From positions 4,206 to 36,304 of the forward strand of contig JAKAOF010000005.1 in assembly GCA_021823345.1 (NCBI GenBank): a DNA stretch of 32,099 bases, read 5' to 3'. The number at the start of each line of letters is the position of its first letter. Within the stretch, counting starts at the first letter, position 1. The DNA comes from Thermoplasmata archaeon (GTDB lineage: Archaea; Thermoplasmatota; Thermoplasmata; Lutacidiplasmatales; UBA184). Made by a program: the position numbers and the translations under genes. The notes beneath the pieces were generated by a model. That model was not told where the DNA came from. It worked only from the letters and a program-made list of their open reading frames with translations, and did not search any database. Below are positions 19,017 to 27,237 of the stretch, one piece after another.

Positions 19017-19952
19017 CTAACGGCGGGCCCCGGGGGGAGGGGCTTTCGATATGCGCGCAGCGAGCTCGAGCGCCGCCTGGATGTTGTGGCGGGAGACCTC
19101 CTCCACATTCACCCCGAGAGGGACCCGGAGGTGCTTGCGGCGCACGAAGAGAATAACGTCCCGATAGAGCCGCATCGCGAGCTGAATGGAGGACTCGACG
19201 GAGTCCTTGCGCCCCGTGAGGACCGAGGACTCGACCGGCTCGGGGATCTCGATCCCGAGCCATCGGACGAACTCGAGATCCCCGTCGTCGTGGATGGGGG
19301 CGAAGGAGAGGAGCACGGTCGCGGGCTCGACCCCATGGGTCCGGCAGAGGTCATCATAGCGCAGCAAGAGGTTCTTGACCGCCCGGGTGTCGTAGATGAT
19401 CTGGGTGGTCGCGAAGAACGCTCCCGCCAGGGTCTTCGAAAAGAGACGTTCGGCCTCCCCTTCGCGGGAGGGAATGGTCACGCACCCGGAGAGCCCGGAC
19501 TCGACCCCCTCGGCGTGGAAGAGATGCGAGAGGATCCCTTCGGCTTCGAGCACGTTCGGTCCAGGATACTTCCGAAGATGGCTCGAGCCCCCGACCAGGA
19601 CGATGTTGTGCGCATCGTAGCGGTTGATGGTCTCCTTGGCCCATCGCAAGAAATCCCCGTGGGAGTGGAGATGCACCACGACCTTGTTCACCACCACTTC
19701 AATGTCCAGCTTCTTGCGGATCATCTGGGAGTATTCCCGCGGGTCGTAGGTCCGATAGAACGGGAGACCCAGGTGGTTCTCATCGACGATCTCCGGGAGG
19801 TTCACCGCAGCGACCCGTGGCAGTCGGGACAACCCTTCCTGCAACTTCTCGATCGTGCTGTAAACGTACGCCGGAGTCGCCCGCCGGGGAGGTGGTAGCG
19901 CGGCGAAGAATATGGGTCCCTTCCGCAGTACCTCTTTCAGAACCTTGCTCAC
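19017..19952 (-). CDS. MetF-like (methylenetetrahydrofolate reductase-like) TIM-barrel protein
   Basis: A 311-residue protein resembling the flavin-dependent methylenetetrahydrofolate reductase family. Family-like blocks are NIVLVGGSSHL, a cis-type SGCVTIPSREGEAERLFSKT followed by AGAFFATTQIIYD, and LGIEIPEPV near residue 220. The N-terminal motif that carries the catalytic glutamate (FEFFPPR in E. coli) reads FFAALPPPR here, with Ala18 in the Glu position. Activity may therefore differ or use another acid. It is divergently transcribed from the split methionine synthase genes, so a methyl-supply role is likely. It starts with GTG; a TTAAGAG element lies about 35 bp upstream. Only 8 bp separate its stop from that of the converging peroxiredoxin gene. 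Confidence 0.65.
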   Translation of the reverse strand: MSKVLKEVLRKGPIFFAALPPPRRATPAYVYSTIEKLQEGLSRLPRVAAVNLPEIVDENHLGLPFYRTYDPREYSQMIRKKLDIEVVVNKVVVHLHSHGDFLRWAKETINRYDAHNIVLVGGSSHLRKYPGPNVLEAEGILSHLFHAEGVESGLSGCVTIPSREGEAERLFSKTLAGAFFATTQIIYDTRAVKNLLLRYDDLCRTHGVEPATVLLSFAPIHDDGDLEFVRWLGIEIPEPVESSVLTGRKDSVESSIQLAMRLYRDVILFVRRKHLRVPLGVNVEEVSRHNIQAALELAARISKAPPPGARR

Positions 19953-20048
19953 AATAGTCCCGGCTTCTACAGGAGCACGACGCTCTTAACGTGTTAGTCG
20001 TGGTTTATCGAATATCTTAAGAACGGAGCCTACCTCAGGCGGCCCGCA

Positions 20049-20990
20049 ATGGCGACTACGGCGGCGGTCACGACGTTCCTTCCCCGGTCAGAGGAAGTGA
20101 TCTCGGCGACCCGAGAATGGGAACGCGGGCGACGGAGCAAAGAAGACGTTGACACCCTCTACCAGAAGTGGACCCACGAGGTGCTCCGTTTTGAAGAGGA
20201 GCAGGGATTCGGCTGGAAGACGGGGGGCCACCTCGCCTGGCACGACCTGTTCCGTCCGCTGATCGGAGCGTCCCAGGGCATCGCCGTGGGTGCGCTCACC
20301 CGCTGGTTCGAGACCAACACATTCTACCGACGGCCCGTGATCGAGGAGCTGCCCCAGTTCGTCCCCGGAAAGCTCGCCTCGTATCTCCCCCAGTCGTCGG
20401 ACCTCGTCGTGATCCTACCCGGCCCCTGGACCCTGGCGGGCCTGGCGGAGAACCGGACCGGTCGGCGCGAGTCCGAGGTCGCCGAATCCCTCGCTCACCT
20501 GCTCCACTCGGTGATCGCGGAGCTTTCCGCTGAAGGCGAGCGCCGGTTCCTCTTCCACGAGCCGCTCCTTGCCTACGCCGGGGAAGCCCCCGAGGACGAG
20601 CTGCAGAAGCTCTACGGCATCGTGACCGCGGGCGGCATCCCCGCTCAGTTCCTCATGTGGACCTACTTTGGGGACGGTTCCTGGATCGTCCCGGAGGCCC
20701 CTCGCCTCGGAGTCTCGATGGTCGGGGTCGACCTCAGCGAGACCCCGCTGGGAGAGCTCACGCGCAGCCGCGTCCCTTCGGGGGTCGCCCTGGGGCTCGG
20801 CTGCATCGATCCCCGCACGTCCCTCCCGGAGAGCCAAGAGGACATCGCTCAGCTCGTCCATGAGGTCGATTCGAAGTTGCACCCGGGAAGCATGGTCCTC
20901 GGCCCGGCGGCGCCCATGGACCTCCTGCCCTGGGAGACGGCGCGGGAGAAGCTTTCCGTGCTCCGGCACTTTGCCGGGAGGTCGGGGTGA
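20049..20990 (+). CDS. Methionine synthase (MetE) N-terminal-barrel-like protein
   Basis: A 313-residue protein resembling the N-terminal barrel of cobalamin-independent methionine synthase. The ATREWERGRRSKEDVDTLY segment matches the start of MetE domains. The strand and turn GIAVGALTRWFETNTFYRRP corresponds to the FDTNYHY-type region, and LVVILPGPWTLAGLAEN to the conserved glycine/proline substrate loop. No zinc-binding His-x-Cys motif is present, so it is not the catalytic half. The next gene begins at its stop codon and encodes that half. Together they look like MetE split into two cistrons. TTTATC and ATATCTTAA elements at about 20003-20020 are candidate promoter boxes. Confidence 0.75.
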   Translation: MATTAAVTTFLPRSEEVISATREWERGRRSKEDVDTLYQKWTHEVLRFEEEQGFGWKTGGHLAWHDLFRPLIGASQGIAVGALTRWFETNTFYRRPVIEELPQFVPGKLASYLPQSSDLVVILPGPWTLAGLAENRTGRRESEVAESLAHLLHSVIAELSAEGERRFLFHEPLLAYAGEAPEDELQKLYGIVTAGGIPAQFLMWTYFGDGSWIVPEAPRLGVSMVGVDLSETPLGELTRSRVPSGVALGLGCIDPRTSLPESQEDIAQLVHEVDSKLHPGSMVLGPAAPMDLLPWETAREKLSVLRHFAGRSG

Positions 20991-20992
20991 AC

Positions 20993-22129
20993 ATGGGAGC
21001 CGAACCGCTCCTGCCGACCCAAGAGGTCGGCTCGCTCCGCAAGCCGTTCTGGCTGGTCGAGGGTGCCCGCGGAGGCACGATGTCTCCGGGAGCCCTCCGA
21101 GAGCTCGCGGATAACCTGGACCGGGCCCCGTTCTCGGAGACCCTCAGCACGCCTACGCTCGAGCAGTTGAAGAAAGGCTCCGCGGCCGGGATCCCCACGG
21201 ATACGGTACGGGAAGTCGGGTCGCTCTTCGGCCTCCGGTTCTTGGAGAAGGCCGGTCTCGACCTCGTCTACGACGGAGAAATGCGCCGGGTCGAGATGTA
21301 CGAGTATCCCGTCCAACACTCCACCGGGTTCCGGTTCCTGGGCCATGTGCGGTCCTTCGACAACAAGTACTACCGCAAGGCCGCCTGTGTCGATGGGGTG
21401 GGCCTGAAGAACCCCTACCACCTCGAGGAGTTCTCCTTCGTGAAGGAGCATGCTCAACGCTTGCCGAAGGTGCCGGTCACGGGGGCGTACACGCTCGCCG
21501 ACTGGTCCTGGAACGAACACTACCTGCGGCAGCAGCCCGGCTGGAAGGGGCCCGAACAACGGCGTTCCGCCCAACGGGAGTTCGTGGTCGACATCGCGCG
21601 CAAGATCATCCGGCCGACTTTGAAGGCGCTCGTGGAAAAGGGCGCCCGGGTCATCCAGATCGATGAGCCCGCCGCCGGGACGCACCCGCTCGAGACGGCC
21701 CTCGTCGTGGAATCCTTCAACGAGTCGACCCAGGGGATCGATGCGAAGTTCGTCATGCACATCTGCTTCTCGGACTACAACTCGCTCTTCCCGGGGATGT
21801 TCGAGGCGAAGAACTGCCGGCAGTTCCTGCTGGAGTTCGCCAACCGGGACGTGGAGGGTCGGGATGGCTACGAGGACCTCGCGCTCTTCGAGGACATGAA
21901 CGATGGCCGCGAGGTGGGCGTGGGGGTCGTGGACATCCACCGGGACAACATCGAGACGGCCGAACTCGTCCATCAACGGATCATGAAGGCGGTCAAGTAC
22001 CTCAAGGACCCCACCCGGGTCTACGTGAACCCCGACTGCGGTCTGCGCACACGATCGCTCGACGTTTCTTGGCAGAAGCTCGTGCGGATGGTCGAAGGGA
22101 CCGAGCTCGCCCGCAAGGAGCTCACCTAG
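20993..22129 (+). CDS. Cobalamin-independent methionine synthase, catalytic domain (MetE C-terminal type)
   Basis: A 378-residue catalytic barrel that transfers a methyl group to homocysteine, bound as the thiolate on zinc. The ligands are all visible: His256 and Cys258 (MHICFSD), Glu281 (LLEFANRD) and Cys349 (NPDCGLRTRS). The N-terminus LLPTQEVGSLRKP and the IQIDEPAAGTHP block are standard for the family. The methyl donor may be a folate or another pterin or a methylated corrinoid protein; archaeal stand-alone versions differ, and the adjacent MetF-like gene favours a folate-type donor. I chose the ATG at 20993 because GGTGA lies just before it. The GTG at 20987, overlapping the upstream stop as GTGA, is an alternative. 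Confidence 0.87.
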   Translation: MGAEPLLPTQEVGSLRKPFWLVEGARGGTMSPGALRELADNLDRAPFSETLSTPTLEQLKKGSAAGIPTDTVREVGSLFGLRFLEKAGLDLVYDGEMRRVEMYEYPVQHSTGFRFLGHVRSFDNKYYRKAACVDGVGLKNPYHLEEFSFVKEHAQRLPKVPVTGAYTLADWSWNEHYLRQQPGWKGPEQRRSAQREFVVDIARKIIRPTLKALVEKGARVIQIDEPAAGTHPLETALVVESFNESTQGIDAKFVMHICFSDYNSLFPGMFEAKNCRQFLLEFANRDVEGRDGYEDLALFEDMNDGREVGVGVVDIHRDNIETAELVHQRIMKAVKYLKDPTRVYVNPDCGLRTRSLDVSWQKLVRMVEGTELARKELT

Positions 22130-22162
22130 GCGGGCTCGTGCACCCCCGTCGGACCCCGACGC

Positions 22163-22184
22163 CGACGTTCCCCGGGAACCGTCG
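22163..22184 (+). terminator. Interrupted inverted repeat after the methionine synthase gene
   Basis: CGACG and TTC on the left pair with GAA and CGTCG on the right around a CCCCGG core, with one bulged C. It begins 34 bp after the stop. A candidate transcript end or a regulator site; no T-tract follows. Confidence 0.3.
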
Positions 22185-22256
22185 TGGTCTCCGGGGGGGC
22201 CCTTTCCTCGTGCGCGACCGTGAGAGGGAACCCTGACGGACTTTCTCCTCGCCGCC

Positions 22257-24254
22257 GTGGAACTTTGCCTGTTCTTCGTTGCGCTGGTGCCGTGCGGGGA
22301 CCTGGCGGCATCCCTCCTCTTCCTCGGGCTGAAGAAGCCGTACCGCCTCGCGGTTGTCGAACGGGCGCTCCTTGGGTTCTACGTGGCGCTGGGGACGCTC
22401 TACGTCGTGTCGTACATCCCCGGAGGGTGGTTCTATCCCGTGACCGTGGTCGGGTTACTCGTTCTGGGCGGGATAGGATGGCTTTACCGCTTCGGGAAGG
22501 GAGCGGTCCGGACCGCGACCGCCTGGAGCAAATCCATTCAAGCCGGCCTGCGCGAGGATTACCACCTCAGCGTAGTTCTTGCATTGTCCTTCGGGCTGCT
22601 ACTGTGGGCGTCCTGGATCTTCGACTCGGCGGTGGCCCCGAACACCTTCGATGGGGGAATGCAGATATTCTTCCAGGCGGTCCTCCTCCACAGCCATAGC
22701 GCGGCGCAGACCCTCGAGCCGTATGCCCCCATGGGGGTCACGTACCCCCAGGGGTCACCGGTCGTCTTCGCTACCGCGTCCATCCTCCTGGGATGGTCGA
22801 TCCTCGAGACACCGATCGCGGTCCCCCCGCTCTTCATCGCACTGTTCCTACCGGCGGCGTATCTTTGGGTCGAACGGATATGGGGAAGGCAAGGACGCCA
22901 CGCCGCCCTCGTTCTCGTGGTCTTCCTGGCGCTCGTGGAGACTTGGCCCCGGTTCTTGGTAGGAGGATCGTACGATTTTCTATTGTCCCTGCCGCTGCTC
23001 TTCTTACTGTTGGGCCTGGCGAACGGGATCCTCCCCCTTCGGAGCTGGGAGGACGCCCTGCTGCTCGGTCTTGGCGCCGGAGCCCTGGGTGCGCTCTCCG
23101 TCGTGTCCCTGGAGCTGCTCTGCACCATTGTCGTTCTCCTCTCGCTCTACCGATTCCGGAAGGTGGGGGCGAACCTCTGGAAAGTGGCCTCATCCTTCGT
23201 CCTCTTCGTGGGAGTGAGCGTTGCCTTTCTCGTCCCGAGCATTCTCGGCGTAGTTCGTTGGTGGGGGTATCCGGACCATGTCTGGGCGCCCACGGGGGGT
23301 ACCTTCGTCCCCAATCTGGCAGCCAACCCTCCGCTACTCCAACAGATACCCACGTTCCTTGACCCGTTCCTCTTCCGCCCCCAAGACGTGTGGCTTTCCC
23401 CGTTCTTCCCAATGAAGGTCCTCTTGGCGGTCATGCTCATCGCCGGGATACTAGTCCTCGCCATGATCACCCTCGAAGTCCTCCCCCGTCCCAAGGGATG
23501 GGGCAAGGGGAGCTTCTTCGAGCAGCTGATGGCGACCGCGGGGGCGAGCGCGCTGATCATCGTAGGCGGGATCCTGATGGCCACATATCTCACCGCAGGA
23601 GTCGTTTTCACCAACCTCACCGAGGTCTCGCTCGTTCTCTTCTTTTGCTACGGTGTCGTGGCGCTGGTACCGATCCTTTGGGCCCTCAACCAGTTCCAGG
23701 TTCGATCGCAGCGAGAGCAGTCTGGGCGGGCGACCTGGGCGGTGGTCACCGTCATCCTGCTGGCGCTCCCGGTAGGAGCCGGCGTGATGGCGACCGCAGG
23801 ACCTGCCCCCATCTACCTTACCACCCTTACGGGATCGTTGGCTAACGTGACCCCCGCCGACTTTAGTACCCTCCAATGGAGCGGCAGCCACCTTCCATCA
23901 TGCTCCACCGTGTTTGTCGCCCCGGGGTCCGCCGCCCAGTTCCTGCCAGCCTATGTGAACGTGCACGTGGACTTCCCCATGGTCCCCGGCCCACGGAACG
24001 CTTCCTACACTTCGGCGGTGGGCGATCTCGACAATGGCACGCTGAACAATGGGACGTTACAAGACCTCCGAACGTTGGGGGTCACGGAGGTCTTCGTGAC
24101 CGGGCAGAGCAACCTACTATGGCGCCCCTTGCTCCCCGGTCCCTTGTCCGCAGACCCCACGGAGTTCCCGCTCCTGGACCATGTCTCTGGAAGTGATGCT
24201 TATCTCTTTGAGTTCGAGCCAATAGCTTCCGCGGAGAACTGCCTACCCACGTAA
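22257..24254 (+). CDS. Large polytopic membrane protein, possibly GT-C type glycosyltransferase
   Basis: A 665-residue protein with roughly 13 predicted transmembrane helices up to about residue 520, then an external domain of about 140 residues with several N-x-S/T sequons (NAS, NGT, NNGT). The first large outside loop (SAVAPNTFDGGMQIFF, then APMGVTYPQGSP) has the acidic residue and layout seen in the GT-C superfamily of lipid-linked sugar transferases, but no diagnostic motif is secure. The likely job is sugar or lipid transfer at the outer face of the membrane. I chose GTG 22257. The frame continues upstream as LTDFLLAA, which also looks hydrophobic, so a non-ATG start a few codons earlier after GAGGGAA is possible. 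Confidence 0.55.
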   Translation: MELCLFFVALVPCGDLAASLLFLGLKKPYRLAVVERALLGFYVALGTLYVVSYIPGGWFYPVTVVGLLVLGGIGWLYRFGKGAVRTATAWSKSIQAGLREDYHLSVVLALSFGLLLWASWIFDSAVAPNTFDGGMQIFFQAVLLHSHSAAQTLEPYAPMGVTYPQGSPVVFATASILLGWSILETPIAVPPLFIALFLPAAYLWVERIWGRQGRHAALVLVVFLALVETWPRFLVGGSYDFLLSLPLLFLLLGLANGILPLRSWEDALLLGLGAGALGALSVVSLELLCTIVVLLSLYRFRKVGANLWKVASSFVLFVGVSVAFLVPSILGVVRWWGYPDHVWAPTGGTFVPNLAANPPLLQQIPTFLDPFLFRPQDVWLSPFFPMKVLLAVMLIAGILVLAMITLEVLPRPKGWGKGSFFEQLMATAGASALIIVGGILMATYLTAGVVFTNLTEVSLVLFFCYGVVALVPILWALNQFQVRSQREQSGRATWAVVTVILLALPVGAGVMATAGPAPIYLTTLTGSLANVTPADFSTLQWSGSHLPSCSTVFVAPGSAAQFLPAYVNVHVDFPMVPGPRNASYTSAVGDLDNGTLNNGTLQDLRTLGVTEVFVTGQSNLLWRPLLPGPLSADPTEFPLLDHVSGSDAYLFEFEPIASAENCLPT

Positions 24255-24266
24255 GTGCGGCTCAGC

Positions 24267-24285
24267 GGCCCCCCGTTCAGGGGCC
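24267..24285. terminator. Hairpin between convergent membrane protein genes
   Basis: GGCCCC, loop CCGTTCA, GGGGCC: a perfect 6-bp stem centred in the 47-bp gap between two converging stops. It has no T-tract and probably serves both transcripts. Confidence 0.45.
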
Positions 24286-24301
24286 ATCCACGGTCGAGTG
24301 C

Positions 24302-24694
24302 CTACTGTCCCGACGAATCTTCGTCGTCGTCTTCGTGGAAGTCGCTGTCCTTGGAGTCGGAGGACTCTTCCTCAGACTTCTCGGAGCTTTCCTCGGATTT
24401 CGAATCGGAGTCTCCTCCCGAAGCCTCGTCATCCGAGGGTGCGGCGCCGCCCTTGCGTCCGAAGAGCATGAAGTAGAGCAATCCTGCAACGATGATCGCG
24501 ATGACAACTCCGATGATCGCATAGTCAGCCACCGGGAGGCCGGAGTTGTTTGTGGTCGGAGTATTGTACTGCGTCTGGGCCGGAACCGTGCTCGCACTTG
24601 CCGACGTTCCCACAAGGGACGCCCAAAGGACGAAAACGATCATCGCGCCACCCAAGGCGATACCAATGCTCTTCCGCAGGTTCGAAGGAAGCAT
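24302..24694 (-). CDS. Membrane-anchored protein with a long acidic serine/aspartate tail
   Basis: A 130-residue protein of unknown function. A basic start (MLPSNLRKSIG) leads into a hydrophobic helix at residues about 9-33 that could be a signal peptide or anchor (ASASTVPAQ follows). A short Thr/Asn-rich segment, a second helix at about 57-78 (YAIIGVVIAIIVAGLLYFML) and a positive stop-transfer FGRKGG come next. The last about 45 residues are almost entirely Ser, Asp, Glu and Lys (for example DSDSKSEESSEKSEEESS). By the positive-inside rule the acidic tail is cytoplasmic. A TATA box 27 bp upstream indicates a leaderless mRNA. A disordered polyanionic tail may bind basic proteins, but that is speculation. 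Confidence 0.7.
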   Translation of the reverse strand: MLPSNLRKSIGIALGGAMIVFVLWASLVGTSASASTVPAQTQYNTPTTNNSGLPVADYAIIGVVIAIIVAGLLYFMLFGRKGGAAPSDDEASGGDSDSKSEESSEKSEEESSDSKDSDFHEDDDEDSSGQ

Positions 24695-24716
24695 GTCATA
24701 ATAGCAGCAAACGGGG

Positions 24717-24725
24717 TATTTAACC
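24717..24725 (-). promoter_or_regulatory. TATA box of the acidic-tailed membrane protein gene
   Basis: The minus strand reads GGTTAAATA, centred 27 bp upstream of the ATG. The same 9-mer precedes alba and the permease gene. Confidence 0.6.
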
Positions 24726-24905
24726 GTTCGTCATGCTCGCGGCTCAGGTGAAGGAAAGTTGCGCTTTCCGACAATTCAAGGGGGGTACCCCAGCATTTAG
24801 AGACGAACAAGCGTGATTCGGTCAGCCAAAAGCGACACAAATTCGCATCCTCTTCGGGTGGTCGAGACCGTCCGATACCGACTCACGAATCCCGCGCTTA
24901 CCCAA

Positions 24906-24914
24906 GGTTAAATA
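24906..24914 (+). promoter_or_regulatory. TATA box of alba
   Basis: GGTTAAATA on the plus strand. The predicted start site lies near 24937, which leaves a leader of about 130 nt before the alba ATG, unlike the leaderless genes around it. Confidence 0.55.
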
Positions 24915-24936
24915 GGCGTATCGCCTTCTGCGAGAA

Positions 24937-25067
24937 GACATTCTTCGTTCCCGAACCACCATGAAGATCAGACCAGTTCGCAACATTCCGCACACCGTGC
25001 AACATTTCGGGGTAAACGGTCCTCGGCCCGGCGACCGGACCCCGGGAGATCACACTAGGGAGGGAAA
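24937..25067 (+). other. Long alba 5' leader with an overlapping upstream reading frame
   Basis: An ATG at 24961 opens a 40-codon frame (start MKIRPVRNIPHTV) that ends at 25083, inside alba in another frame. No ribosome binding site precedes it, but its ATG is only about 24 nt from the predicted transcript start. A hairpin GGTCC/GGACC (25018-25041) lies upstream of the alba ribosome binding site. The leader may be regulatory, or the upstream frame may be chance. Confidence 0.4.
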
Positions 25068-25418
25068 ATGTCCGAAACCGTGAACGAGCCCAGCGGCGGC
25101 CAGCAAGAGGCGATCGTCTATATCGGAACGAAGCCGGTCATGACCTACGTGTTCGAGGTCATCAGCCAGTTCAGCAGCGGGCTCAAGGAGGTCCGCATCA
25201 AGGCGCGCGGAAATTCCATCGCCCATGCCGTGGACGTGGCCGAAGTGGCCCGCCGGCACAAGATGGTCGAAGGAAAGCTTCAGCTCAAGAACGTGGGCAT
25301 CGGGACCGAACGCCTGGTGAACCGAGCGGGCCGAGAGACCAACGTCTCCACGATCGAGATCACCCTGGCGCGGACGGGAGAGATGCGGCTGGACTCGGCG
25401 TCCACGGCAGCGCAATAG
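25068..25418 (+). CDS. alba: DNA/RNA-binding protein Alba
   Basis: A 116-residue chromatin protein. The Alba core is unmistakable: VYIGTKPVMTYVFEVISQF, then LKEVRIKARGNSIAHAVDVAEVARR and a C-terminal TNVSTIEITLAR strand. The lysine/arginine loop residues contacting nucleic acid are in the IKARGNSIAHA segment. It lacks the usual N-terminal lysine acetylation site of Sulfolobus Alba at the same position; the N-terminus is instead acidic and polar (SETVNEPSGGQQE). A strong ribosome binding site (GGGAGG) precedes the ATG. The last 59 bp are antisense to the 3' end of the converging DUF1614-like/RDD gene. Confidence 0.95.
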   Translation: MSETVNEPSGGQQEAIVYIGTKPVMTYVFEVISQFSSGLKEVRIKARGNSIAHAVDVAEVARRHKMVEGKLQLKNVGIGTERLVNRAGRETNVSTIEITLARTGEMRLDSASTAAQ

Positions 25419-27117
25419 GCCGCTCGTTCGATACCACGGTCCCCGCCATCAGGTCCCCGATCCGTCGTCGGGCCAGGTTCGTGGCGATCGTCAGAAGGGC
25501 CACCCCTCCGACGATGATCGCCACCCCGATCCCCCCCAGGAAGATCACCAGGCCCTCGAAGCTCGTGTAGAAACCCGAAAGCACCAGCGGGATGGCGATC
25601 CCCAGGGAAAGGCCCAACGCGGTGGTGGTCAGCAGCTTCGGAATGTTCCGGATGAAGACCTCAAGGAGGGTGGGCTGGCCGAGCCCCCGACCATGCACCC
25701 GCACACGGAGGAGCCACTTCCCCGGGGTCTTACCGGTCCTCCATTCGCTCGCGACGAAGAGGACGAAGGGGTAGCTCGCAGCGGCCAACATCGCGGCCTC
25801 GTAATCCAAACTGGCTAAGGCGGAGAATACGCCGTCCAAGTGCCAGAAGAAGTAGAGACCCCACAGGGCCAGTCCGGCCGGGCCGATCGTGATGAGGAGG
25901 TCGACCACGAAGGCGCCGGAACGCAGCCACATGGTTGCGAGCTTGCGCTGCACCAATTGGTCCAACGAACGCATGAGGTAGAAGCCCGTGCTCAGTGCCT
26001 TGTGCGCGGTCTCCCGATTGATGGGCCCCGTAGTCCCGCCCCGCGTGAGGTTCGCATAATCCCCCGCCATCAGCGGGTGGGCCGGGTTCCCCCCCACCCC
26101 GACGGTGGTTCCCAGCCCGGACACTCCAAGGAAGGCGCTCACATGGGAGGCCCGTGCATTGACCGCGTCCTGAACCTGGCGGGGCACCAGATCATACTGA
26201 AGGGACTCGAAGCTGGCCATGGCGGCGAGCATCCCCGAGGCAGCGGGCGGGACCGGAGCCTTGGTGCCCGAAGTCATGCGGGCGATCAGGACGACCAGCA
26301 CGTAGGTGACGCACAGCGCGATCAGCCCGGATAGGTAAACCAAGTCCTGCACCCCCGCTCCACCGATCGCGCCGAAGATCGTCGGAACCCCGGGGGCGTA
26401 GAGCTGGGGCTGGTGAACCACATCGGCGCCTACCAGGTCGCCCAAGGTGGCCGTGACGTAGGCCAGGGGAAGTGCCGAGGTCAGCCGCCCCCCTTCCATC
26501 CGGAAGAAGAGCAGCGAAAGCAGCGAAGCCAGGACCGGGGGCAGGAGGAAGTCCGGGAATGCCGACACGATCCCTTCCGAGGGGATGACCTGGGTGGTCA
26601 GGAAGGTGCCCGACATGACGACCATGAGTATGCCGTAGACCACCGACGCGGCACGAAGCTCGCCGGAGTTCCATTTCCTTGCGATCACGGGAAGGGCGGG
26701 GGCCACGACCAAGGAGCCTAGGACGACGAACCAGGGAGCCTCCCCGAGCGCCACGAGGGCGGTGGCGACAGTGACACTGCCCGCCCAGACCGCGAGCGCT
26801 CCCGTGATGAACCGCTTCCCTCGGTCCCGGCCCAACGAATAGACCAGGGTGGCGGAGATGAGGAGAGGAGCGACGGCCCCTCCCACGTTGATCGCCATGA
26901 TCGAGCCCCGGAAATAGAAGAACGGGATGTTCGCGAGAGAGCCGATGAGGCCCCCGACCACGAGCACCCAGAACTGGGTCGGGGTGATCGGGGATTCCCG
27001 AAAGACCGCGCTCTCCTTCCAAGCCAGCAGGTAGAACAGGGCCAGCGCGACGGGAAGGATCGCAACGAAGATCACGACCGAGGTCACGTCGAAAAGGATC
27101 TGGATCCAGCCGACCAT
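25360..27117 (-). CDS. DUF1614-like/RDD fusion membrane protein
   Basis: A 585-residue protein that appears to join two membrane families. The N-terminal half (about residues 1-285) resembles DUF1614: FFYFRGSIMAINVGGAVAPL, then PLAYVTATLGDLVGADVV and TIFGAIGGAGVQDLVYLSGL, with about eight helices. A cytoplasmic linker of about 100 residues follows. The C-terminal part (about 390-570) is an RDD domain: LRSGAFVVDLLITIGPAG, the conserved WRTGKTPGKWLLRVRV and IRNIPKLL motifs, ending RRIGDLMAGTVV. Function is unknown for both; RDD proteins have been linked to ion or solute transport. The C-terminal about 20 residues are encoded opposite the end of alba. Confidence 0.72.
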   Translation of the reverse strand: MVGWIQILFDVTSVVIFVAILPVALALFYLLAWKESAVFRESPITPTQFWVLVVGGLIGSLANIPFFYFRGSIMAINVGGAVAPLLISATLVYSLGRDRGKRFITGALAVWAGSVTVATALVALGEAPWFVVLGSLVVAPALPVIARKWNSGELRAASVVYGILMVVMSGTFLTTQVIPSEGIVSAFPDFLLPPVLASLLSLLFFRMEGGRLTSALPLAYVTATLGDLVGADVVHQPQLYAPGVPTIFGAIGGAGVQDLVYLSGLIALCVTYVLVVLIARMTSGTKAPVPPAASGMLAAMASFESLQYDLVPRQVQDAVNARASHVSAFLGVSGLGTTVGVGGNPAHPLMAGDYANLTRGGTTGPINRETAHKALSTGFYLMRSLDQLVQRKLATMWLRSGAFVVDLLITIGPAGLALWGLYFFWHLDGVFSALASLDYEAAMLAAASYPFVLFVASEWRTGKTPGKWLLRVRVHGRGLGQPTLLEVFIRNIPKLLTTTALGLSLGIAIPLVLSGFYTSFEGLVIFLGGIGVAIIVGGVALLTIATNLARRRIGDLMAGTVVSNERPIALPWTPSPAASLPSAPG

Positions 27118-27237
27118 CCGTCTCCCGGACGGTCGGTGGGGTCATGTCCTTTTCGGCCCGCCCCCGGTTCCCGTTTAAGAGAGCGGTCGCAAGGTTCATG
27201 GCCTCTCGAAAACTGGTCGGCTCGGAGGAAGTGGAAC

